Source of the DNA: Kalaharituber pfeilii
Lineage: Eukaryota; Ascomycota; Pezizomycetes; Pezizales; Pezizaceae
Assembly (NCBI GenBank): GCA_015179045.1
Contig: WHUZ01000001.1
Location: forward strand, 372,001-436,000
Reading direction: 5' to 3'
Length of the DNA: 64,000 bases
Positions within the stretch are counted from its first letter, which is position 1. Each line of letters opens with the position of its first letter. This document shows positions 1 to 11,432 of this stretch, piece after piece. A program made the translations under genes and the position numbers. The notes beneath the pieces are model-generated. The model was not told where the DNA came from, ran no database searches, and was given only the letters and a program-made list of their open reading frames with translations.

Positions 1-2738
1 TTGTGCGTGCTGTGGTGATTTTCGAATTGTGACTCTGATATACTTACATATATACAAGAAGTATATAAATAGGATAATGGAGAAGCTATTGAGGATGCAC
101 AATTTTTGGATACTTCTAAGTAGCTCCTAATCACGCACATCAGGTACGTATTCACTTAGGTAGGGCTTGTCATCAAGTGCTGCTTTTGAACTTGAACGGA
201 CCTCCAAGAAGTAAGTATCCATTCCTAAGTATTTCATATGTAGGTAGAATGTGCCACTCGTATGTGTCATCTCAAGTATATTTCTCCGGTCTACTGATCA
301 GATGAAAAAAAATTTAATTAAACATAGAATGAAAGATAATCGAGATCACAAAACTGAAGTATTTATGCAGTCCCCTATCTATAGTGTGTTCTCGTTCACC
401 GGTGTTTATGATGGTAGCCACATCCCGTATGCTACTCTGGATGACTTCCCATGTGCGCAGATTGACAGATTCACAGGTGAAAGATCGCCCAGAAATTTTT
501 TTTCAACCCCCCCGTCAATTCTGGCTGTACGTATGTTTCTTGATGGGTGGCTGAGATGCCACTTCAGTGTGGTGAGATACGGATACAGCGAATTTAATTC
601 TTTTTTGTTAATTATATGTTTATATGAAACTATTATGATTACTATTATTATGTTGCTTGAGCACCGTGCGATTTACCCGTTACCAGCAGACAATACTTTT
701 CGGAACTGGGCCGCATATGCAAGTTACTTATCATCGACACGGGAATCGACTGTACTGTAGCTTCTTCATTGCATCTGTCATATGCAACTCCGATCGGCCC
801 AGTTCTCAAACAATTACCGAATACTAGTACATGCCGCAACCTTGTAGAGTAGAGTTACATCCATAATCGAAGACTATCATTCATCATAAACCAATCTGCA
901 TTGCAGCTTGCATGAGGAGTTGAGATTAAGACCTCAATTTGTCAGCCAATAGAGGGTCTGAAGTGCTGATATGCAAGCGTAGGCTCCTCAATACCACTTG
1001 CGGGTGACGATTAGGCTTCCTGCAGTAGTCGACAGTACTAGCTCTTCGGAGAAAAGTTGTTGCGTGACCGATGTGGAATTCTATCATAAGTCATTGACTG
1101 TTACACAGAGTACAAATGCAACCTAGCCAATCACCACAATTTGCCACAGCAACCTTGCATGTCCAGCCAACCATAAAAGTGGGGGCGGTAAGTTGATGTC
1201 GACGGAGGCAAACTGGATGGAACGCCTGCTGTTGGACACTTGTTAAACAATGTAAAAGTAGTGAAAGTCCTAGCCTAGTGTGGGAGGGGACAGGAAATCA
1301 ACTTTTTGGCATCGGCAATTGCCGCAACTCGCATGGTTGAATACAAGTATTTTACATGTTTGTACTGTAATTCAAGGTGCAGATAGGACGACTGTGGGTC
1401 GGTTGGTTTCGTTCAATCGCAAAAGTGCGCCTTGTCTTGCATTTCGATCAGCGCGTGGCAAGAGGGTGTGTTGTTCTGGTTTGGCCAGTCTGGCAAGCTT
1501 GTCAAGCAGACTAGAGTACAGCATGCTGCTTGTTAAAGGCCTAACTGTATGGGTGCGTTACGGTCGCCCGCGTAGTGTCTAAAAATTGGACCAGTCTGGC
1601 ACGCGTTCCGTTTGTGCGTTAGCTGTAGCATGCAAAAGCAGCGACATAGCTCATCTCTCCCCTTATGACTTGTGATTGCCGCAACACGTGACTAGGAACT
1701 CATGTGTCAGATGTGAGGTCATTAGAAGTTCCAAAGAACCTCAATCTGGCAAAAGCAGCAAGGCCACGTTTCCTCCTGTTCAGTTCTGGGAACGACAACA
1801 TGGTTGATCCTTCCCCAGAGCGAAAGCTCTTCCGTCGAAACATTCGGACCAGCCTATACATTGTACTCAGTAGGTGCAAAGCGAACCAGGCTGCGCTGCG
1901 GTGCTTGCATATGCGTGTCGTAAATGGACGCAGAAGGCCCAAGCACATGCACGTGCACTTTTGCACAAAGGCGATCGTGTTGAATCAAGATTTGAATTGG
2001 CTGGCGAAAAGTAACTATCGCGTACTGGTACTTTTGTGAAAGTTGACGTTTCTGAGTACGGCATGATACGCATGCATGTTGGAGAGGAAGCTGAGACGTA
2101 CGACATTGGCTAACTGGGCAAGCCTAAAGGCGATCCACTTTGGCCCAGCTGAGTGGTGTTGTTGCATAGCGCCAATGTGTTGCGTGCATGTGCGCTGCCC
2201 GCACGAGAAGCTATTGCCACTGTGTCACCGTGTGCTGCTTGGCGCTGAGAGTCCAGGCTCGACTCGCTCATTTGTCCAACGCCGGTCCCGCACGTAGCTT
2301 CGCCCCCAGGTTATATTCAAATCCTTTTCCTGTGCCGATGCAACCATGTCGAATTCAAAGGCCGAAAGGACAAAATAAAAACTCATATAAGCTGGCGCAC
2401 ACAGCAGAGGAGCGCGCTCAACTGGATATAAACCCTTTCTAGTTGCTGGTGGTTTTATTGTTAGCTCGATTTACACATTTGTTTTGTTTGTTTATTTTCC
2501 GATAGCATTCCTGAGCTCATTGCATGCAAACGGGTTGGAAGTGGAGGATAGTTGGAGGTAACTATAACCAGTTGTTGTTGGTTGGCTTTTAATTCTGATC
2601 TGCTGAATACCTTTATAGTAGATACTAGTACTGATATATGGTCAATCATTAGAATTTCGATCGGACGGATATATCTACTGTAACTGAACACGATCAACAC
2701 ATTCTTCATCCAGACTCCAGTGGCAGCCATCGATAGCC
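1..2738. other. Stretch without a recognisable gene
   Basis: Only short, composition-driven open frames are seen on either strand, and none has a motif, paired introns or a neighbour that would support it. The stretch is moderately AT-rich near its start. The last ~250 bases are the probable promoter and 5' leader of the methyltransferase gene that starts at 2739. Confidence 0.5.
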
Positions 2739-4425
2739 ATGTCCTCACCATCTCCATCGCCCCCAGCTGCAGCTGCCTCGCCCTCCACAGACGTGCCTAT
2801 AACCTACACTCAGGCTACCCCAGTCCCCCTCAGTGGCCCAGATGGTATCCACGTTGAGGTAGATGTGAGCTTCACTCCAATCTCAGCCGCATCCTGCACC
2901 ATCTCCCAGAGTAACCCCGGCCGACACTACTAGGATCGTGTATATGTTGTTGATTTTTTTTTTATCTTTTTCTTCTGTGCGCTAATCTCACCACACCCTA
3001 TTCGGACCATAGGAAGACGAAGAGGTTCCTACGGGTGGGCATGACTCAAGTATCTCTACGTAAGCGATCGATCCCCTTCCCAACTTACCACCCATTTAAC
3101 CAGCATCGCTGACATATATCTTGTTCTCCGTCCTACAGCGGCAATTCTACTGCGACCACCTCTCTGTCGTCCTCCATCTTCTCCTTTACATACGCCAATG
3201 GTCGCCGATACCACTCGGACCGCTTCAATCGCGCAAACTACTTTCTGCCTAATGATGAGAATGAACAGGAGCGGCTGGACCTGCTTCACCACATTTTCCT
3301 GCTGCTGCTCGGAGGCAAACTCTATACGGCCCCGCTGGAAAATCTGAGCAACGGTGTGCAGAAAGTGTTGGACGTCGGCACGGGCACGGGGATTTGGGCC
3401 ATTGATTTTGCCGAGTAGGTATTGATGGTGTATTTTCTGCGGGGCGAAGGACAGTGCGAGAATATGGATTAGTGGTTGAAAGGGCTGAGACTGACGACAA
3501 ATGTGGGCGTCCGCGTTAGTGAGAATCCACAGGCAGAGGTGATCGGCACGGACATCTCGCCCATCCAGCCGAACTGGGTGCCGCCAAATTGTAAATTCGA
3601 GGTCGAAGATATGGAAGAGACCTGGACGTTCCCAAATAACGAGTTTGATTACATACACATGCGGGGGATGTCAGGGTCGTTTGCGGACTGGCATTGGGTC
3701 TTGAAGCAGGCGTTGAGGTGCGTGCTATGCCAGAGTCGTCCCGTTCCCAAGTATACTCATGGTGTCCGCCTTTTCAGTCTATAAGGAGGTATACTTGATG
3801 TATAGAGAAGGTTGGGATGGGGAAGAGGAGGACGTGTCGCTAACGCTACATTATGGTAATAGTAAGCTGAAGCCAGGCGCCTACCTAGAGTTCCAAGACT
3901 ACAGCTGCGAAGTCTATCTTGCTACCGGACAGCTCCTGGACACCGTCGACCCCGCGCACCCAATCACAACTTATTTCCACCACGTCAACTCGGCCGCCGA
4001 GAGCATGGGCCGCCCGACAAGGATTGCGCGCTTCATGAAGGGGAAGCTTGAGCGGGCTGGGTTTGTGGACGTGGAGGAGCGGACGGCCGTGTGGCCAGTA
4101 GCCCCTTGGCCGAAGGACAAGAGGCTGAAAGAGCTGGGGAGGTGGTCAGGGATTGCATCAGCCGAGTCCCTGTTCCCATTTGCGGTCAGATTACTAACGG
4201 AGAAGGGATGGGCAGTTGAGGACGTGAGGAAGCTGTGTGACGAGGTCCAGGTCAGCTTGGCGAAGAATCAGTATTATGCTTTGGGGTAAGTGAAGGGGAC
4301 ATTCAAGCTAGTCTCAGGAGTTGGTGGCGGCAAATCGTTGAATGCTGACCTGATGACGCTCTAGGTGGTTCGTGCACGCTCGCAAACCAGATCCGGATGA
4401 CAAGAAGAAGGGGCGAGCAAGGTAG
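2739..4425 (+). CDS. LaeA-like SAM-dependent methyltransferase, six exons
   Basis: The exons I resolve are 2739-2864, 3013-3059, 3139-3414, 3520-3717, 3863-4285 and 4365-4425. They join in frame to 1131 nt, or 376 residues. All five introns have GT..AG ends. The N-terminus is Ser/Pro/Ala-rich with an acidic VEVDEDEEV stretch across the first junction. The methyltransferase fold then follows: YFLPNDENEQERLDLLHH, the SAM-binding VLDVGTGTGIWAIDFAD (motif I, glycine-rich), EVIGTDISPIQPNWVPPNC (motif II region), FDYIHMR and LKPGAYLEFQD. This block order is typical of fungal secondary-metabolism regulator/TAM-domain methyltransferases related to LaeA. Length is normal for the family and all motifs are intact. 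The substrate is unknown. There is no biosynthetic cluster beside it, so a regulatory or orphan role cannot be told apart. Confidence 0.88.
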
Positions 4426-4730
4426 TTGTCTGAAGCATTGAAGCAAGGCACTGCACACACTGGAATTAACCTGGTGGATCGTCATGAATATGGAGGTACT
4501 TAAAGTTAGTTCTTGTGCAAAACGTGTAGGCTATCAGACACAGCGGGAGGAGGAGATATACAATGAATTCTAGTTACGCCTTGTAAATAGTCTGCCTAAT
4601 TGCTTGAGCCACCCGTGTCTTGAACTTTATCATGTGCATGAGCGTCGAACGTGAATTCAAAGTGTATTTTCGCCGTCGACTCAGTGTATGTTCGACCAGC
4701 TAGCTGGGCCTTGTCAAGCAAATGCATGGC

Positions 4731-5370
4731 CAAGCAGAACAAGAAGCCTCCAACATCATCTCCGAAAGCAAGAGCATCCCAGAAAGAAAGGCTCCCGCAA
4801 TCTGGCCGGGCAGTTGTGGTGCATGGAATAGCAGTGACGAAGAAACTTGGGAAAGTAAGAGAGTGGATGGGAAAGGCGAACCCATGGATGGGGAAGATTG
4901 TTGCGGCAAGATGGTTGGTGGGAAAAGAAAGGAGAGAGGGAAAGAAGACTAGCTCAATTGTTATCTACCTGGAGGGAGAGGTAGAATCAGATAGTCAAAC
5001 ACCAGCGAAGGTACGGTTATCAGGCAAATGGTACCACTCGTGCTTGTATGACTGGGACAGAATGACAAAGGTGGACAGAAAGGGGAAGGGGAGGGATGTG
5101 GAGGAGATGGATATAACTGCATAATTCTCTGGGGGATATTTGAGTATTCGTGCTTGATTGTTCTCTTGGGGGATTGGGCTTTCGCTTTGTGTTTCCTCCA
5201 CATCACCGAAGTCATAGTATCGTTGTGTGTTTTTACAGGGGACGATTTTGTAGGTAGTTGCACAGGTGCCTGTCTCCGGGCCAGAAGGACCTCGGTCCAG
5301 GGACCCTGCCATGGCGAACAGCTGCAAGCGGGGTTATGTGAAAAAAAAAAAATGAAAAAAAAAAAAAAAA
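4731..5370 (+). mobile_element. 5'-truncated LINE-type element, ORF1 plus tail A
   Basis: The 640-bp insert is flanked by a 14-bp target-site duplication with one mismatch (4717-4730 and 5371-5384, AGCAAATGCATGGC against AGCACATGCATGGC). It opens straight into an ORF1-like reading frame that ends at 5124. That frame contains VVVHGIA, KKTSSIVIYLEG and VRLSGKW, the usual marks of the fungal Tad-like LINE ORF1/gag region. About 170 bp of untranslated sequence, the tail A hairpin and two A-runs follow. There is no endonuclease, reverse transcriptase or zinc knuckle between ORF1 and the tail. Compare the longer copy at 25614-26564. Confidence 0.8.
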
Positions 5371-5782
5371 AGCACATGCATGGCGGTTATACAACTCGTG
5401 GACGTTGTAAATTTTACATCTTGAACGGCTGCCCTTAAGTTGCAGATCCTGCTATGCGTTCTATTTGGTGGATTTTGAGGAAAGGATTCTTTTCCACCTT
5501 CGCTGATATTTATTGACATCCAGGGTTTCATGTTGGTTGAAGTCTGTGTTTGTTATATATAGTTTGAGCCAGTTTACAGTAATTTGCAATTTGTGATGGA
5601 ACTACCAGGGTGGTTGTTCTTGAGCCTAGACTCTTGAGTACTCATTCAGTTTCCATCTCTCTTGGGAACTGAGAACCGGCACTTTGTAGACATCCCTTTA
5701 AAAATATTTTGGATTTGATCCAAAATAAGAAAATGCAATACATAAACTGTGGAAATAGCATAAAAAAAGAAACAACCTGTCC

Positions 5783-5853
5783 GATCAAGACAGGACTCGA
5801 ACCTGCAATCTTTGGTGCCGAAAACCAACGCGTTACCATTACGCCACTTGACC
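5783..5853 (-). tRNA. tRNA-Arg (anticodon UCG)
   Basis: The reverse complement folds into a full cloverleaf. The 7-bp acceptor GGTCAAG/CTTGATC has one G-T pair. The D-arm is GCGT..ACGC and the anticodon stem is TTGGT/ACCAA. The 7-nt loop is TTTCGGC, giving anticodon TCG. The T-arm GCAGG-TTCGAGT-CCTGT holds a canonical B box. There is no intron and no encoded CCA. A T-run 20-30 nt downstream on the minus strand could serve as the Pol III terminator. Confidence 0.9.
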
Positions 5854-6399
5854 GTTGAATAGCTTGTGGCTGGTAAAATGATTTAAAGAAGCCACCATCT
5901 GTTAGGGGATGGTAGAAACTAACGGTTGTGCGGATGCCGGCAGTGGTTTTGAGTTGCATATTTAGTGGATGTGATGAAGAAGGATGAAAACTTACCGCAT
6001 CTCAGGAAGCGTTATAGTACCTCTAGCTAGATAAAGATGGGGTTAGAAGACCTGCCCTGATACACATCTGAAATCTGGGAAAGAACATAGGAGGTTCCGA
6101 GGGAAGGAGAATTCCCTTGCATGTACTGCAAGTGCTTTCAAAAAGACAAGAGAACTGGCCTTTTGAAACAGAAAAGATCATTGTGTCATGAATCGTACTT
6201 ACCAAATGAGACCAAAAGAACGCTTTATATTCGTTTCGCCTTATGAAGGCGGAATCAATGCTCACCTTTGTAACAAAAAGCAGTATTCTACAAGTATGAA
6301 GTAATTTCCAACTCATCAATTCAACTATTGTTCAACTAATTTACGTGCAAAGCAGGCTAAAGACCGGAGTTTTTATGGAACACTAGTAACGGCTCACGC

Positions 6400-7375
6400 T
6401 CACTCTCCATCACACTTCTTACTCAGGTCCCACCACCTCTCCACCTGTGCCACTCTGTCACTAAAAAGAATCTTATACAAGCTTGCCCCCTGGCTCCCGG
6501 CACAAGCCATGTCAGCTCGTCGTCATCCCCATTTGGTCTTTTCCTTCTACCACGACCTCCCACATCACCCTCGCCGCTCTGTCTGGATCCCCAGGTTGCC
6601 GCCCATGTATCTCCTTCTCCCGCTCGAGAATCTCCTGTTCATCTACTCATAATCGGCGGTCTTTGTCACAGAAAAATCAATGTTTCCACCGAACTCGGTC
6701 CGGAAATAGCCAGGCTCGATCAAGGTGCTCCTCAAGCCGAACTGCTTAATCTCGTTGTATAGGCCGAGGGAAAAGCTGCGCACGGCGGCCTTGGAGGCAT
6801 TGTAGAGAACTGTGCCGATAGAACCGATCTGAGAGACAACCGAGCCGATGTTAAGGAAGGTGCCAGTGCGGCGGGCGCGCATGCTAGGAAGTAGGGCGCG
6901 AGTCAGGCGGAGGAGTCCAAAGACGTTTGTTTGGATTTGGAATTGGCTGATCACGTCAGCGTCGCTGGAGAGGATGGCTACATATTAGCTCGAAGTATGC
7001 TGGATGGGAGGTGGAGAGTACGGACATTCATGACTTACCTCCTCTCCTCAATCGTCCCGCAGATCATGTACCCTACATTCAACACGGCATACTCAAGGAA
7101 TCCGTAGATGCTCAAAACGTCTTGAATCTGCATGTCTACCTCCTCCTGACTCAGGATTTGGTCCATCTTGACAAGCTGTGCACCGAGAGAGGGGAGCTCG
7201 GCAAGCCCGAGAGGAAGGAGTGGATGTTGCTGGATGTCACGATGACTTTATGTGTAGTAGTAGTAGCACTTTGGGTGAGTATGAAGCCGGCGAGACTGAG
7301 GCCGATGCCGGAGGAGGCACCGGTAACGAGCCAGACTGTGGGACAGGGGGAGGTAGAGAGGCTGTCGGTTGTCAT
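6400..7375 (-). pseudogene. Short-chain dehydrogenase/reductase, frame-broken
   Basis: Read on the minus strand from ATG at 7375. An N-terminal Rossmann motif VTGASSGIG is followed by a region that fits GTIEER, an intron at about 6965-7038, then the catalytic segment NIGSVVSQIG...YNASKAA (Ser, and YxxxK, both present). The C-terminal part GQPGDPDRAARVM and ASLYKILFSDRV is recognisable as the classical SDR end. At least three frame changes interrupt it: near 7170 (after VHSL), near 6650 (TADYE then stop, while VDEQEILEREKE continues in another frame), and near 6525. The usual NNAG motif reads LNVG. The family is secure; the breaks make a pseudogene the best reading, unless sequencing indels are responsible. 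Confidence 0.75.
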
Positions 7376-8066
7376 AATGCGGCTTGGTGTTGGGTATATG
7401 GAAAGCGTGGTAGTTGAAGAGGATATAGGAATCACAGGAGCTGCTTGGTCAACGATCGCTGCTGATAACGCCTTGAGATGGGTAACTCTTAATGTTGGCC
7501 GAAATCTCCGCACGGAACTTGTCTTGACGTCTTTGTTTTTGGAAGGTGTACTTGCATTGCTTGTTGCTATGTTGAAGTCGATACTTGTATAAATATCAAT
7601 GATCGTGATGATTGTGATCAAGTTTCCAGTGAACCTCCCACCAAACTCCTTCTTATATCCAGATTCCTCAACTATAATGTACTGCCATTAATCAATCCTC
7701 TGTGGGTAGTTTATAGCATGCTGATTCAACCTCTTTCCAATGTGTAATCCTCACATTCAGTTCTAAAAGTGGATATCAAAAGTTCGATCTTATAAGCTCA
7801 TCATGGTTCGGTTACTGAGCGAGAATTAGGCGATGGTAACATTCGATACTACAGACGTGGATCACCTAAGTACTTAAGTAAGTGCTTGCCTCCCCACCCA
7901 GCTCTTGGATGGTACCGAGGATGGATGTGTCTGGAACTTGAACGTACTTGTACTTAACCTGTATTTAGAAACCTCTGACTCCAAGCCGACATCTTAAAGT
8001 GCCATGAGAAGTAAGTGAGAGGATAACGGTTCTGCACCATACAGCATTGCGCAAGCCTGGCATGAA

Positions 8067-8130
8067 TGCCCTGCCTTGGCGAGCAGCTGCGCGCGGGGTC
8101 ACGTGACACACAAAAAAAAAAAAAAAAAAA
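8067..8130 (+). mobile_element. Miniature tail A insertion (64 bp) with target-site duplication
   Basis: The insert is only the tail A hairpin (CCCTGCC...GCGGGGTCACGTGA) and a poly(A). It sits between AAGCCTGGCATGAA (8053-8066) and AGCCTAGCATGAA (8131-8143), a target-site duplication with one mismatch. Nothing 5' of the hairpin is retained. Confidence 0.85.
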
Positions 8131-8978
8131 AGCCTAGCATGAAATCGAGATAGACCGGTTGACGCAACGATGTCGTGAGTAAGGCCGGGATTAGTTATAT
8201 CCACTAGAAAAAAAGTTCGGTCAATAACCAAAGTATAAATAGTGCTACAATACATCCTTTAGTTTCATGTGAGGATTCCAGTAGTAGAAGGAACATTGAA
8301 TAAAAAATTCTTAACCGTGTCAATTGAAACATAAACGAGTTGTTACATCCAACCTGCTGCGTCCTTGACTCTGGACGTTGCTAGTTTGCGAATTTTTTAA
8401 TTTTGTTTTTTTTAATAATATTATTACTCGTATTGCTAAGTACTTAGCCTTTTAATAACTTTAGCTACGTATTTGATTTTGTTTGTGATTAGCAAAATAA
8501 AATCTCCATCAGGGCGGCACGCGAGTAATGATAAAATCAACGATTTGGCATCACCAGCTTACTTCTTTCTATTAACCAAAAACCACCATTTTGTATATTT
8601 GGTATATATTATGCCAGTGTGGGCACACAAGTAGTTACAGCTTCACTGTATAAGAAGTAGGGGAGCGCTCCCGCCTTCAATAGTCTACCAGCCTGATTGT
8701 CCATCAATTGCAAGACCTCTATTCACCGGAATATCCACTCCTACATGTAGTGTTGTGCACATGCAGCTACACAGAGCTCCGGATTCATCCACGCTCAGGA
8801 TCTGGGGTGGGAAGCGAGGTCAGCTGAAGGAAAGGAGGTGCACTACTCGAGTGATATGGAGAGTGGAAATGTCGCTCGGAGGAAGCTCTTCTTGGTCTCT
8901 AAAGTCAATGCTGCATTGCCAACTCGTCGCCAGCAATCCGCACACTTGACAGACAACTTCGTACACACCCTCCTCTGC

Positions 8979-9020
8979 ACTTTTTTTTTTTTAAAATATC
9001 ATTACTCGCGTGCCGCCCTA
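8979..9020 (-). mobile_element. Miniature tail B insertion (42 bp)
   Basis: A poly(T) followed by the end of tail B (ATATCATTACTCGCGTGCCG) lies between two copies of CCTCCTCTGC (8969-8978 and 9021-9030). The insert stops inside the 3' arm of the tail B hairpin. Confidence 0.8.
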
Positions 9021-9030
9021 CCTCCTCTGC

Positions 9031-11400
9031 CTGCCATCTTCCAATGCGTCTCCTCTATTCAATCTCGGCAGGCCTGTCATTATGTTATTTCGTTGTGTCG
9101 TCATGTTCCGAAGTTTCCCAACGTTGCAACTCCATCACAATTCAAACCCAAAACTATCCTGAGTACTCCACCATCTGCTCCTATCACGTGCAGCATGTCA
9201 CCCATTCTGGTATATACGCCAATGAGCAAGATATTTCAGTCTTCATAGCAGGTCTGGTAACGTAAGCATCAATAACAGTCACGTTAGCTCTTCCACACAC
9301 ACACACTCATAATCTTCATTTATATCCAATCCTTCCATCTCCTGTTATGCCTCCACCGTCCCTCTCTGCCCAATTTTCACAACGCCCATAACCCACATCC
9401 ACGCACACCAACCCGAAGACATCCACTATGAGGTTCACCATGTTGAGCTCGCATTCTCCGGTTCAAACATTCTTCTGCTCTCTCTCCAATTCCATGTGCG
9501 CCCTGGGAGGCATCCACGTAGTCATGAATGGCCTGCACAAAGACAGCATAGAGCCCATGACGTGGATCATCTCCCTCGTATTTATATAATACATATATAT
9601 AGGCTATAGCCCCTAAGCATTGAATCGTACCCGGGGCCACACCCTACATTAGGAAGGCGTCGTGAACGACTCTTCGCCATCTCCCTGCATTCTCCAGCAT
9701 CAGGGTCTGCTTCACTTCAGAAGGAATTGTCGCTTGCCTCGAGCATGAACGGGATCCAATGGAGGCTATCAATAGGCCACTGGGTGCCTCTCGTCCCTCT
9801 GCCATTCTCCGCCTATCGCTGTCCCCGTATTGCATTAGGCCTCCTACTGGGCCAGCGTACTAGCTTGTAGCCTAGCAGCTTTTAGTGAGCGCTTTTTTGG
9901 TCTGCCTGTAGTATTGCTCGCGGGAAAGAGGATGTGAAGAATTGAGAGGCAATTTATGGTAAGTAAGAGAAGGTTGATAAGGCTATCTATAGTCACATTT
10001 GTATGAAGAGAATGATGCTAACGAATGGGTGTAGACTCCCTTGACTCATTGGAAATGCGATGAGGACAGGGATAACGAAGATGATGACGATGAGGCTGGA
10101 GATAGAAATGGCCAGGGGGATGTCAGTATCCTGTGCTCTAAGGCAATAGCAGTGATGACCAGAAAAGCTGGGGCTGAAATCGCGCCACCCGTTGGACCTA
10201 TGTGGCCCTCTGTCCCAACCGCGTCGGGGAAAGACGACATCCAGAACACCGTCCCTCACGTCCCCTTTCTTCCACATATCCTCTTGCTTCTGTTTTCCTT
10301 TCAAAGACATTATATGCGCGTTAGATTGATGTGAACCCCCCACGCCCCTTCTATGTCATCTCCCCCTCCTCCTCCTCTTGTACACTCACTTTATGTTCCC
10401 CTGACCCTCCTTCCTTTCCATCGGTATTAATTAATTCCCCGTTACCATAATATCCCGTTAGAACTCTGAAAAGAAACAACGTAACCCCATTTCCTGAACG
10501 AACCAACATCGTTGAACTTCCGACGTTTGGCATTCAAGGAGAACAAATGAAGGGGGAAGATGTATGGATATGCACAGAATGGGAATGGATTTCCAAATCC
10601 ATGAGAATATAGATGATAAGGAGTTCCTTCATTTGCACCTCCCTTTGATTGAGTACTTCAATGATCGAACTTCATCTGATATAGAAAAAGCAGAGGTTTT
10701 AACAGCAATAAAAAAGTGAAGGAAAAATGGGAGAATACGGATAAGAATCTAGGAAAAGAACTGATAAAGGAGAAAAACATCCACGAGAAGTAAGAAAGAT
10801 GGAAAACATCCACGAGAAGTAAGAAAGATGGAATAAGTAAAGGCAGGGAGATTGAGAGACAGCATTAGAAAAGAAAGAATCCACGGTTACCCCTTCACTT
10901 TCCTCCCCCTCTTTCCCCCATCCCCTACGAACACTATCAGCAGCAGCGAGGTCCACAATCTTCGATGGTCAATTCACCCTCTCCTTCCCCTTGTAATGAT
11001 GAATTGATAGGGAACAAAATACCAACAGGAAAATGAAATAACCCAAGATACCAGAAAGCAGATGGAGATACAAGAAACAGATGGAGATGAAAACGCAGAG
11101 ATTGCAGAGTTAGAGTAAAGAAGAAAAAGAAAGATAAGGAAACGCGGGGGATACACTGGAACACAATGCCGTCCGCCACTTCCATCGAAGGCGGTGGGGA
11201 GGCAAGGGGCACAAGAGCAGGAGGAGGCTGACAAAGTCCACTCAACTTCCCTTATCCTCTCGACCTTCAAACAAGAATTACTCGGAGCGGAAGCAGTCAG
11301 GCTAGTGATATTGAAGGGCGGCAAGTGAGGGGATGCGGAGGCCGGCGGTGATAGATTGTTGCTATCACCCTGGTTTTTGAGTCAGGTGTGATGGGTGAGT
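9031..11400. other. Stretch without a recognisable gene
   Basis: Short open frames occur on both strands, mostly purine- or pyrimidine-rich, without domain motifs or convincing introns. The last ~500 bases are very A/G-rich on the plus strand and may be the 3' untranslated region of the minus-strand gene ending near 11433. Confidence 0.4.
10774..10831. repeat. Perfect 29-bp tandem duplication
   Basis: Two identical adjacent units (10774-10802 and 10803-10831), each starting AAAACATCCACGAGAAG. A recent slippage or local duplication event in non-coding sequence. Confidence 0.85.
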
Positions 11401-11432
11401 TGTTCTGAGGCCTGAATAATGAAGGGTTGTGG